Assembly (NCBI GenBank): GCA_963377175.1
Contig: CAUJNA010003505.1
Span: forward strand, 1,113,202-1,177,201
Source of the DNA: Effrenium voratum
Taxonomy: Eukaryota; Sar; Dinophyceae; Suessiales; Symbiodiniaceae
Length of the DNA stretch: 64,000 nt
Direction of reading: 5' to 3'
Shown here: one piece after another, positions 1 to 12,100 of the stretch
How the letters are laid out: each line of letters begins with the position of its first letter
Numbering within the stretch: position 1 is the stretch's first letter
Position numbers and translations under genes: made by a program
Notes under the pieces: model-generated
What the model saw: the letters and a program-made list of their open reading frames with translations, nothing else
What the model was told of the DNA's origin: nothing
Databases searched by the model: none

Positions 1-47
1 TTCCCTTAAACAAAACAAAACGAGCTGCACCCATACAGCCTAGCGAC

Positions 48-132
48 GGATTGGTGTGCCTGAGAGCAGCACAGCCCTGGAAGCCTGTCGCAGGAGCGGC
101 ACCAAGACTTTGGTCCGCGCCGCAGACCAGTC
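48..132 (-). CDS. SNF2 gene, motif III exon
   Basis: CGCCAG precedes 28 codons plus one base; the end reads RAVLLSGTPI, which is SNF2 motif III (L-L-S-G-T-P). A GT donor follows at 47-46, the only GT donor proposed in the gene. The rest of the helicase is outside the window. Confidence 0.85.
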
Positions 133-3100
133 CTGGCGAGCGTAATGAATGTCAGAGTCAGGCACACACCCATGTCTACCCTAGAATTCTCATGTGTTCA
201 TACTCTAAATGGTCAAACCCATAGGATGTCCCATCACCAGCCCATTCCAAAAGAGTAACCACCTCCATCCAAAACAATGCTTGTTCCCACCCCAAACCGT
301 TTACCCATACCCAATTACAGTGTCTACCTATCGGCCGTGCACCCAATCTGTTCTTGGGGTGGTTAAAGGAACTCCCAAAGTAGATACTTTCCTTGACTTG
401 TCACTGCACCCCTGATTATTATGTTTCTCCGGATTTGGCCGAACTTGAATACTATTTGGCCACCCCGCAGCCCAGGGATGGGCCAAGTACTGTGCAGAGA
501 TCTGCAAAGGAAAGCCCCTGCGCTTTGCTCCCTTTGCAACCGAACCGCCCGCCCGCGAAGCGATTCAACCCAGCTGTTGAGCCAAAGGGCCGGTGCTTAA
601 ACCTATGGTTCAATCAAGGTGTTCAACTGCCTAATCCTGCATGACAAGCTTCGCCGTTTTTGACCAGGCTCATTTCAGAGGCAATTTACCCACTGTGGAA
701 CCTGACAAAGGGGCCCCCTAGGAAACAACCTGATTCCTCTAGCAGCTCCCTGTAGAAGGGGAGTGTTGATTTGCCTTCGCACACATTCCTCGTTTGACCC
801 GCAACTCTGATGTGCATCCCGTGACTTCCGCGTCCCATCAGCGTCACTCCTTGATGCACAGTTGCAGTAATTGACCCTTGTGGTACCAATGTGGGACCTC
901 CAAGACAACTTTGTCACTTCCACGGGTCAGCGTCAGGCTCTCCTTGATGTTGTGACTCTCGTCCGCGATGACCAGGCCGTGTGGCTGGCCGTTCGGCCGT
1001 CGCTGGAACCGGCCCTGGCAGCGCTGGGGGGTAGGGGGGTTGGGAGGTGAAGAGTTGGGGGGTGGGACTGGGTGGTCCACTTTGGTACATCCTCAAAGTT
1101 ATCCTCAAGGTGGTTTGAAGGGACCGAGGCCCAAAACTAATTTTGAGCACCCAAGAAAACTGCTCACTCCAAGGCATCCAGCATGCGGCGATGCCAAAAG
1201 GGTTGGCATATCTTTCTTCTTGGGTTCTGTTTACCAAACAAAAGGCGGGAGGCCACCCCGACAAGTTCTACTTGCTTGCTAACTTGCTGGCTCTCCGGGA
1301 ATATGATTGAATACCCCCAGCCAGTCCCTGCCTAAATTCCGACAGGTTTTGGTCGGCTGAGGTTTCAGGCAAGCGGTGTTCTTTTGAAGCCCCCACTTTG
1401 AGCAAACACGCTTTTGAAGGGCTTCCCTTAGTCTCTCTTTCAAACAAGTGTCACGAGCAAGACGCTGCAAAAAGGTGTCGAAGCAGGGGGACTGAGACCA
1501 TGGCTTTCCTGTTGGCCCTTTAATATAAAACCACCCCGTTGGGGGCAAACTCTATGGACTTGTGGAGCATTGTTCGTCTACAAACGGGGTCCTGGTCCAA
1601 CCCTTCCGATCTTTCCGCAAGGCTTGCTCCCAAAACGATACGCTCTCCGGCAAACTCAAAGCGAGGCCGCCAATCCGTGCGCTTTGGCCCACAAAATATG
1701 CAGCAGAATGGTGGAATTGTCCGTTTGGCGTCCCTGAAAATCCACCAAATGGGAGTACCCATTCTGAAAAACAGCCAGATATTCTGTGGTTCCCATAGTG
1801 AACGAAACGAGAATGGCAAAGTCTGCGCACCATCGCCTTTTTCATGCGCACGTGGCAAACCATCCTGCTTGCAAAAACAGTTCTCAGGCACGCAAGCTTG
1901 CGCGCACTATTGAAGAGCAACTCAGAATGTAGTTAACCTCAGCTTATCCAAAAACTGAGAGCTGACAGGGTGACCGTGAACCTCAATTTGAGAGTCAAAC
2001 CTCAAACTGGGCTTTTGCGGCAGCACCCTGACAGTGTCAGCCAACAATACACTTGAGGATATTTGATAAGGACCCTTGATAAGGCCCTTGCCGTGCTCGG
2101 CGATTTTGGCCAGCTTTCCCCGACAAGTCTAAACAATCAATCCTTATTTCCTTCTCGCACCGGCGTCTCACACACATGCGACAAGGGGAAGGTCACGTCC
2201 GCGACAAAGCGCTTGTCCACCGGTGGGCGGGAGCCCTTTGGTTTCAGGTCCTCGCGCAGCCCTTCGTCGTACATCGCTTTGCAGGTTCCTTGGTGGCGAT
2301 TGACTGCCCAGAAAGGGTTTAAGTTGTTGCCGGTTATTGAGGAATAGCGCATGTGTTCACAAAGTTTAAGCTTAGTCCAAGCAAATCATATTCAAGCTTC
2401 TGTCAAAGGCCTGAGCCGATAACTTGCAGCACTTCAAGTCCACGTGCCAGTTCACCTCGGCCGGGGAGCAAACCACATTGTTGTAGCTTGAGCCGGTGGT
2501 GGAGCCCACATACTTCACTGCCTGGCCGGGCTTCGGCGAGCGCCACTTTGTGAGAAAGTCCGCATAGTCTGCCTCGGTCTTGGCATCCGTGTCGAGCGAG
2601 GCGTTGTTGTAGATGAGGCAAACCTGGCCACGCACGATGACGTCCGCATTGACGGTACGAGCAAAGGCACCGCCCAAGCCATCAGCGACGCCCAGCTCGC
2701 CCTCATTGCCGTCGTCCGCCAATTGTCCTGGGGCACCGGTGGAGAAGACCCAATGGAACTCATAGCTGTTGCCCACTGACACATTCTTGCAGTGCTCGAA
2801 TGTGCTCGAAGGTGTAGTCTGCCAGCTCCGGAGCGGTCAGGCCGTCGGTTTTGCAGAAGAGGCCAGGAGCTACCGTGCTCTCAAGTCCTGATGTTGGGGG
2901 GTCTTGATCGTACTCTCCGGCGCTCCTGTGCTCGGCACCCAAGTGGAAATGGAGATTTGCTTGAAGAAAGTTGCGCCTCTCCTCCTCCCCGTACGGCTCA
3001 TACCTGGTTGTCAAGTGTCCGACATAGCCGGGAGTCACATCCCTAGGTGACTGTGGCTCAGCATCTGTGCAGGCAAGGTCTGCACACTTCACCACACTCA

Positions 3101-6100
3101 CCAAAGCAAGCAAGCAAGCTCTCATCACGGCCATGGCTCGGTCAATGTAAGGGTCCTGATTCACTGATCCCTGAATGAACATAGGCTACAAGAACACATC
3201 CGGAGGTGTAAATCAGCTTCCCTTTCAGCATGTTTCGAAGCACCTACCTGACACGACGCCCGGTTTCGCCGGGATACATGGGTGTGTCTTTTTTGAGGGA
3301 ACCTTTTTCGCGGGTCGTGTTAAAGGGAAACCAAAAGGACCACGATTTGGGGCTCTGGGCAGAACTGCCTGCCTTCTTGGCATCGCTGGCCAAAAGGTTA
3401 TACGAGATGATCCACATCTGCGCCTTTGGGCATAGCTGATCCGAGCCTGGCGCCGTCCCGGAAAGTGAGCCCTCACTCCCAAGGTTCAATCACTTCGATT
3501 TCAAAAGCAGATGTGCTTTTGCCAGAAGCTCCAGCAAATTGAAGCTCGTGCCATCTAACTGAGCTCCATCACTCGGGTTCCATATATGTTGTTTACCGCA
3601 CTGAAAAACTGTTTGAGGGTATGCTGTCGACCCGTGGTCCAAGAAAGAAGGTATTTTGATAGGACCCCTGCGGATGGACAAACCCCACTTCACACCAGTT
3701 GATAGGGGGTTTATCCCGTGCAGCATTTATGGGGTTTCTTCCGTCCCAACTTGTGTGAAGTGGACTTTGACCATTCACAGCATGTCACATGTGACATGTC
3801 ACTTTGCCGGCCTTTCTGAATCACCTGCACCTCTTCGGGCCGCAATGTCTCGGAGAACCAGGAGATTGCCTGCTCCTTCCAGACCCAGCGCAAAGAGGAA
3901 GGGCACACCACCAGCACAGGCCACCTCAAGCAAACTGCAAAGAGGGCTAACCTTTTGTTTCATGTTGCAACGGCTATTGTCTTGTGGCCCTCCTTGAGGT
4001 AGCCCCTTTGTAGGGTGCCATTGCCCGTTTGTTTGAACCCCGTTTGCCCAACCCTGACTGCGGACGTGGACAAGCGGCCTTCTCAAGAGGGTTCACTTTC
4101 TATTCTTGTTGGAGAGAGGGTAGCCTGCAATGCCGTCCCCATCACCACCAGCACAAAAGCCCCGATTGATCTCAAACACAAAGGCACACATGTACACTCA
4201 CATGTACTGTGATTGAGGAGGTACAAGGTGGTTGTTGTATGCTTGAAGGGTATCGTACAATGCCAAGGAGTTACATCAATCACAGAATGTGGCGTTCAAC
4301 ACATCCAACCTGCTGATACGTCGAATGCACAATGTGACAGCAGGATATATATATATATATATCAGGATGATCATCAGGTGTCTGGCTTGAGACCCTTCTG
4401 CCCAACGCAAATGAAACTTGGCTTTAGTCACTCACCATTGAGTTCCCGCGTACCCTTCACGAACTTTCTGTCAGGGCCTGTTGGGAGCCAACGAAAACTG
4501 GCCGCCCAATTCTTTGCTTTCCTGTTGGTTTCTTTCCTGAGCCCCGTGGCCGCGGTGGAGCAAGCACGCTTTTTGTTTGTTGACTTTCAAGGGAAGTTCC
4601 CAACAAAAGGAAAGGGGGCTGCCACTGGGCACCTGGACGTTTCCGATTCCGAGACATACCGGAATTCAGCTCTGCCTGACAGAAGCTCCGACAGAAAAAC
4701 GGCAGATCTGAGTGATACCTGAGTTACCCCGGCATGTGCGCTAGGGTTCATGTCTCTTTATGTTTCAAACATCGTAGTTTTCAAAACACCAGCTAATTCC
4801 CTTGGTTGCTGACTTATTGTTGGTGGTCTTCTGAAAAGAGAGACCCTTGGGAATGGTCGCGCACATTAGGGCTCCATGCCCCATGTCCTCCCCAGATCCG
4901 CGGGATGACCGGAACAGCGCTCCCTCGCTTGCTCAAGTCGCTCGGGGAACTGCCGCGCAAGCGCCAGCGCCTGGGTAGGGCGATTCGACGTGTGAAAAAA
5001 ACGTGGTAAGAACCGTCAATCTGGGTGAATCATAATTGTGGTGCCGCTATTCAGAAGCGGTCTTTTCCTCGACACAAAAACGGCTCCATTGTGCATGGTT
5101 TGATTGCCTATACATGAACCCCTCTAGTTCACACTCCTCCCAGGTACAATCCGTTAGGCTTGCACCTGCGCTACCGGTTCCGCCCCTCAGCTCAAGCCGT
5201 CCTCGATGTAGGTCATCACCCCGGGATCCTGGCGTACCCCCTCCCTCTGACTCCGGCGCATCGTCGGCACCGGTCGAAGGCATCCCACCTCCGTGTTGCC
5301 GCCAAAGTGGGGCAGTTCAGGGAGTAATGGTACCTGACCCCGTAGCCTGTGGTGAGCACCGGCTTCCAGTCCCTCACGATGACGGGGACCGAATGCTCCT
5401 CTTCTACGTCTTGCATCCGGAGCTCCTGTGCGAAGCACCATGTGCAGACATACCTTGCCTCTGCTCGACTTCCGGCGCACTCTCTGGTGTGGTGTGCGAT
5501 CCTGTCCTTCTTGTTGAAGAACAGCTCTTCGTCCGGAATGTCCCACCTTTCGTTGCGCACTTCTTCCTCGATCTGGCCCAGTTGCCGCCCTTGATCATCT
5601 GCTGGCGGTTGGTCCTCATTCCTCCAAGGCGGAGTGGGGTGCCTCCTCGCATAATCCCTCCTCCATGGTGCATTGATGATCGGCTTCCCTTTTCCTTTTC
5701 CAGAACCGATTCCACCCTTTCCTTTCTCCAACGGCCTCCTCATGGCCTCTGGTGCTGCTTTTGATCTAGCACCCAATGCTTCCGACCCTCCGCCACCTCC
5801 GGTAGTAGTGGATCTTCTCCTTATTGTTGACGCCGATGCTCTCGACGACGATGAAGCCTCTTCTTCCGACTCCTCTTCCTCGTCACCCGCCGGCATCTTG
5901 TTGTGTCCACGCATCGCCCTTACAGACGCATGTTCCCCTCTGCTTCTCTTCTCGCATGTCTCTTTCACCATCGCCGTCACCTTGATTGCCAGAGCCGTGA
6001 AGAGGGCCACCAGGATGCCGAAGCCGACCAAGGCGTTGTAGTCTCCCTGATCTTCTTCCTCGACTTTCTCCTCTTTCGCCGCCACTGCCTGGACTTGCAT

Positions 6101-9100
6101 GCAGCATGCCAAAATGGCCAACGCTGCCTTTCCTTTTTCCAGGTCCACCTCCAGGGCTCCTCCTTCTTCTGGCTGTGGTGCTCCAATCTCCACCAAACCT
6201 GCCATCTTGCGCAGATCACGTAGGCGAGTTCCCGGCAGACACTTCGTGCCCATGTCGGCGACCAGATTGGCGCCCATCCGATGCACTATCCGCCAGTCCC
6301 CCATCTGCGCTCTCCATCTCACATAGAACGCTCTCAGACGAAGATGACGCGTCCGCCACGATCCAGCATCTCCTGTGCACAGCGAGACCGCCGCTTGGTT
6401 GTCCCCGATCAACGTCCGCGAATAGTCCATCTCCGTCTTGATCTCCTGAATCAACGCGTCTACCGAGTCCATCTCCATCAGCTCGGACTCGGCCGTCGAC
6501 AGTGTAGGGAAGCTCTGCCTCGAAGATCTCCACGCCAGCATTGATCCCTGCCATTTGACCATTACACAGCCATGGCTAATCTCGCCGCCTGGCGCGAAGC
6601 TCGCATCTGTGATGACCTCCAAGCCCGCTCCTCTACTCTTTCTTCCATCTGTGTCCTCCCCCATGTCCCTATCCAGCAGGATGCCCTCCGTCTTGGTCGC
6701 ATTGAGGTACCGCAGTGTTTGGGTCGCGGTTCTCTGCACCCATTGTGGAGCCTTGGACACGAAACTCGACATTCTCGAAACCACGTAGGCCAGGTCAGGT
6801 CTACTCCGGGCGACCAGCCAAATCAACTCACCCACCAGGCGCTGACCCGTCTGAATCTCCTCCGCCGTGATCCCAATCTCTGCCTCTGGCTCGCTGCACT
6901 CCTTGCTCATGGGGATCACCGACTTGCCAGTGACATTGTTCCGATCGATGATCTCCTTGATGTAGTCCATCTGGTCCAAGGTGATCCCCTGCTCCGTCAC
7001 AGAGATGTTCACCCCGGAGAACCTTACCGGCTCCTTGCCGAACCAGCTCTCTTCTGATGATTCCCACGTGCCCTTGATCTTCTCCATGAGGGCTTGAGGC
7101 ACTCCTTCCACGCGCAACGGCATGAAGTCGTCCACGTAGACTGGTAGCAGGCCGACCAGCTCCTCCGGATTCAAGTCGTCCTCTACCTTTTTCACCAGCC
7201 ACACATTCCATTCACTCCTCATCTGCTCCAACTTCAGCCAACGCTTACCATAGCTGATTCTCCACCTCCTCATCTCGTCGTCACGGTAGTCCGACCAACA
7301 CCTCGGACTCTGCCGTAGGCCGTACATTGCCTTGTTGACGATCCACAGCTCCCCTTTTGGTATCAACCCCATCCGGACCAGTACTGCCGGCGGTCGCATG
7401 GCCACCGTCAGCTCTCCTTCCTGGTCAACTGCCTGCAGCGGGGCATTCAGGAAGGCTCCTTTCACGTCCACGGTGCCTCCTTGCCACCTGCGAACCGCCG
7501 CCTCCTTCAACGCCAACCGCAAAGCCACCACGTCCGTGCCCCCTGCGAAGAGCGGCATGGCCTCGTGAGACTCCCCGTAGTTGCCGCACACCACCAGTCG
7601 GCACTTACGCTTCCTTCCTGGTTTGATTGTGAACACCCCCTTCCCGGGTAGTACTTGCACCCGTGGGTTGTTCTCCAGCAGCTCCCTCGCCGATGCCGGG
7701 TTGAGCCTGGTGATTGCACCCTTTTCTTCCACGATGGTGTCCAGCTCCTTCTTCATGGGTGCCTTCCAATCCTCCAAGTTCATCTCCACCTCCTTGGCAC
7801 TGACGATCTTGGTCTGGAGTATCTGCTCCTCGTCTTTTTCCACCTCTGTGCTGCTCCTCAACTCCTCTTCTTCCTTCTTCAAACCTTCTAGGGCTTTCAC
7901 CACAATGTCCATCACCTCCGGCTCGTCGTTCGTCACCGCCTTCTCCTCCTCCTCTATTGTGGATCTGAGCGCCCGCAACCTCACCAGAACCCCTTCGTCT
8001 TCCAACACCTTCTTTTGGGTCTTATCTCTTATCCTCCTCCGGACACGATAGGGTTCCTCCGGCTCGCGCTCTTCTCCCTCATCACCTCTCCGTTCCACAA
8101 ATTGCCACCCGTCCACTGGCTCCGGAGAGGTTTCCAGTGGTGCAGCACATAGGCAGCCACCTGGACTGTTCCATCCTCTCTCATCACGGCGTGACCGTTC
8201 GGTACGTCCACCACCGGGGCCAAATACTTCCCCTTGACGTGCCTTGGGCCCAGCTCCTCCGACTTCCACTTCCTTTTCTTCACCATTACCTCCTGGCAGA
8301 ATCTGGGTATCGTGCCCTCTTTTCTCTGCCTTGTTCTCTTCTCCTTCTCCACCACATATCGAGCTGCAGCTGGCCACCACTGTCCATCCACCTCGGCTGC
8401 AAAGAGCACTCTCCTCATTCTTGACTTTAAGTGCTTGATGGCCACTTCTGCTCGCCCATTTGATCTCCAATCGTCTGCCGCCGTACTCGTCTTCGCGATG
8501 TCCCGGTTGAAGCACCACCGGCGCAAGGCATGGTTCATGAACTCCTTGCCCCTGTCGCTATGCAATCGCGCCACTGGAAAACCTTGGCGCTTCAATTCCA
8601 GATACATCGTCTGTATGGCGTCCAAAACTTCTTTGCCTCCTTTCGTCGAGAGAGGCACTGCCAGCGTGTGGGCTTCAATCTCCAGCGGCTCCTCTCTCTT
8701 CTCCTCATCCTCTTCGTACTCGTCCAGGTCGCCTTCTTCCATCTCTCCATCTTCCTGTTCTCCGACCAACTCCTCCAGCTCGAAGTCCCAGATCCCTTCT
8801 GAGGGTTCTGGATCAGCCGGATCATCAGGGTCTCCTTCTTCCTTCTCTTCTTCTTGAGGCTCTTCCTCCTCCGGGCCCTCTAGCTGGAAGATCGTCCGCC
8901 CGGCCCATCGGCTCTCGTCCTCAAAGACCTTTTCCGTCTTTTCGGCATTCCTCCAATCGTCCATGAACATCTTCAACGGACCATCCTTAGTTGTTCGTGC
9001 TATGGTCCTCCTCCGTCCCCGTAGTCGCTCCGCAGGCACCGGACATCCTGGGGCATCATCAGGGAAGAACCTCACCTTCCGGTGGCTCTTGTGTACCCTG

Positions 9101-12100
9101 ATCACGTACTTGCCGTTGGCGCTGGTGGTCCAGTAGTCCTCCGGTCGTTGCCCGGGTTGGTCCGGTTTCTTGACCTCCTCCAGACCCTTCGCCTTGCCAG
9201 CTTCTCCACCTCCATCTCGTTCCTTCTCCGGGATCTCCTCAGACTTCAGCGGATTCTTCGGCCATGTGTACGCGCCCACAAGCATGTACTTGCAGCTCCG
9301 CCCGTCGATGTCTCTTCCCTTCTTCAGCGGTCCGGCCAAATCCAACGAAAGGCAGTAGGCGTGCTTGTGCTTGATCCTCCTATGGGGTCGGTCTTGACCA
9401 CTCGCCTCCTGACAAACTCGGCAGTCCCTCCTCATCGGGCAATGTCCCGCCGCGATGTGCTCCTGCCAACTCAGCTTCCGCAGCTTCACCACCTGCTTCC
9501 TGACCTGCGTCAGAATCGCTCTCGCCACTTCTCTCATGAGTCCCGGAGCCCACCTTGCGAGGTTCTTCGAGTCTCTGAGGTCCACCTCCTCCATCCGGGC
9601 TCTTGACACCAGCCCGGTCACCCTTCTCTCAGGCAGGTCGATGTAGAGGTTGGTCCCCAATGTCGTCGGCTTTTGTGCCGCTCCTCCGAAGTCCCCCTGG
9701 TAGAACTCGTACTCGGCCATGCCTTCCATCTCCTCAAATGCTTCCCACTGGGTCGTCCCCCAGAAGGTCGGGCATCCAGGCATGTACTTCCTGGGATCCG
9801 CCGGCTGCTCCAACACGAAGCCAACCTGTGGGCCTCCCTTCGCATTCCGCGCTTCTTCCGCCACCAGGTAGATGGCTAACATCCGCCACATCATCACGTC
9901 GTCCTCCCAGACCGCCTTTTTCTCATGCGGCGTGAGGTCGCTCCTCCCAAACGGCTCTTCCGGTGACCTCACCGGTCGTGGACCACCGCCAGGTAGTGGA
10001 TAATGTCGGAGCACACTCCTGGTCCGGCAATTCGGTCCACCCACCACCGCATCGAAACGCGAATCCAACGCGCCCCGCAGCAGGGCTGCATAGAGCTCGT
10101 CCGACATCATGTCGTGCTCCGGCCCACGCTGCAGATCAATCTCCAAGACGTCCATGTGGTCGCCTCCAAGCTCCTTCACCGCCCTTTCCAGGGTGTATCC
10201 TTCACGGGGTCCCGCGTATAGGTGCAGGATGGCTTTCCGGCCTTTCTGCTCCAAGGACCTTCTCCGTCTCCGATTCCATGGGATTGCCCGCAATGTTTCC
10301 GCCGGCTCCACCAGAATCTTCCTTCGCACCTCCTCCGGTAGGTCACGAAACGCAGGATGTAGTTCCACCACCTTTCTGACCGTTTCCCAGTCCAGGGCCT
10401 TCTTTAGCTTCACTTCGCTAATCCGGCCCTTCCTTTTCTCCTTCCCCTTTTTCTCCAGCTCCTCGAGCAACTTCGTCGCCGTCCGCTGGGTCACATAGGG
10501 GCATCCATCCTCCATGTGAATCCGCAACGCTCCCAGCTCTGGATGTACCACGCGGCACTCATCCCCATCCCACGTCACCACGCAGTGCAACCTCTCCACC
10601 AGCAGACCCAACGGAATGATGGAGCCCACGCCCTCGTTCTCCTGGACGATGATGCCTCCCTCCGTGATCCGCATGCCTTTCATCTCTCCCCCGGCCAGGG
10701 CAACATCGATCTCGTCCAGATTCTCGATGTCTTCACCTTCTTGCCGGGCACGTAGGGGATGCGTAGCTCCCGAGTCCAGTAGCCCACCATCACTCCACCT
10801 CCCTTGAGCCTTTACCTGGGCCCTTTTGAGAGACCCAGATCTCAACCCATTCAACTGTTTCTGCAGGTCGTCCAAGCGGTCGTTTCTCTCGTCCACCTTT
10901 TTTGACTCCCTGCGAGGCGTTGAGGCTCCGTAGCATCTTTGCTGCTTCCTGCAACACCCCCCCCCATAGATTCGTCTTTCTTCGAATCTTCCACCACCGT
11001 TTCCTTCTCCCGGGTCGGCTTGATCTCCTCCTTCTTGGGTGAAGATGCCGAAGCCGGTGTTGTTGCCACGTCGTTTTCCTAGGCCACCCTTCTCACAGCC
11101 GCCGGCTTCTCTGGTGATGTCGGCTTCTGCACTGATCCACACTCCCAGCAGCGTCCTCTTGCGGTCTCATCCGTGGGGTGCTGCCACTCACAACTCCGGC
11201 CCTTTCTGCAGCCGGTGTCCTTCATGTAGAACCTGCAAACTAGGTCTCTACGTCCCGTCGCCTGCTCCTTCTCTGTCTCGACCTTCCGGATCTTGGCGTC
11301 CACGGGTTTTTGTCACCTTTCTCTCACACCCCTGGTTGCCCTGTTCCAATTCGGCCAAGACATGCTCCGCGAACTGCTGCACCGTTCCATGCGTCGGCAC
11401 GCTGTCCACCCGCAGCGTGTTCCGGGCAAGGGAAATCCGGAACGTCAGCTCCCGGTTCGTCTCCACCACTTTCCGAATCATCTTGCTGAGGCCCCTCATC
11501 ATCACCGTAGGGTCTGGCAACGCCAAGTTCATCTCGCCCGCCCGCCGCCTCCACCTCAGCCACTTTCTCAAACTCTTGAGTGCCTCCGGGATCGTAGCAG
11601 CTTCCACCGGCTCCTCCAACGCCCGTAGGACCACTCCTTTTTCTCCAAGGCCTCCTGGTTGATACACTACCAGAAGCCTACAGATCGCCCCGTATGCCGA
11701 CACCGTATTCGTGGCGATCATCTCGTCTCTCACCGTCTCCGGAACCGCCTGGATGATGAGCGAAGCTGCCCGCCGTTCCAACCGACTCCATTTCCGTACC
11801 CCCAACACCTCAGGCGTCTTGGGCACCATGTTGACCCTGTTCAGCGGGATCTCCTTCATGTACTCCTCGTACCACTCGCGGGCCTCCTTTAAGAGTAGGT
11901 CCCACCATTCCATCGAGCATCAGGGGATGGATGATGGTGAACCAGTCCCCTAGTTCTATCGGACCATTCTCCGGGCTAAACTCGCCCAGGCGAGGCAACT
12001 ACGCGAAGCCCGCCTTGACCGTCTCGATGGTCTCCGTCTTCTCCTTCTGCTCCAGGAGCTGCTTCTGCATCATCTGCATGCATGCCCTCCATGAGCTTCA

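Larger units (their letters stand above)
1015..3372 (-). other. Intron of the SNF2 gene carrying a nested delta-CA copy
   Basis: This 2.4-kb intron separates the WIISYNLL and DESH exons. Its right half is the delta carbonic anhydrase copy at 2137-3134. Around 1240-1910 there are only overlapping open frames of 90-124 codons on both strands with no recognised domain, which I treat as non-coding. Confidence 0.6.

Noticed and set aside
580..600. Possible spliced-leader relic (GTTGAGCCAAA)
   Set aside because: Only a few bases match the dinoflagellate leader end and there is no adjacent gene start.
1520..1913. Overlapping 120-codon frames on both strands
   Set aside because: Sense and antisense frames are equally open with no motif, and the interval lies in an SNF2 intron.
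5404..7211. Many 75-130-codon frames antisense or offset to pol
   Set aside because: They are shadows of the reverse transcriptase frame caused by its GC-rich codons.
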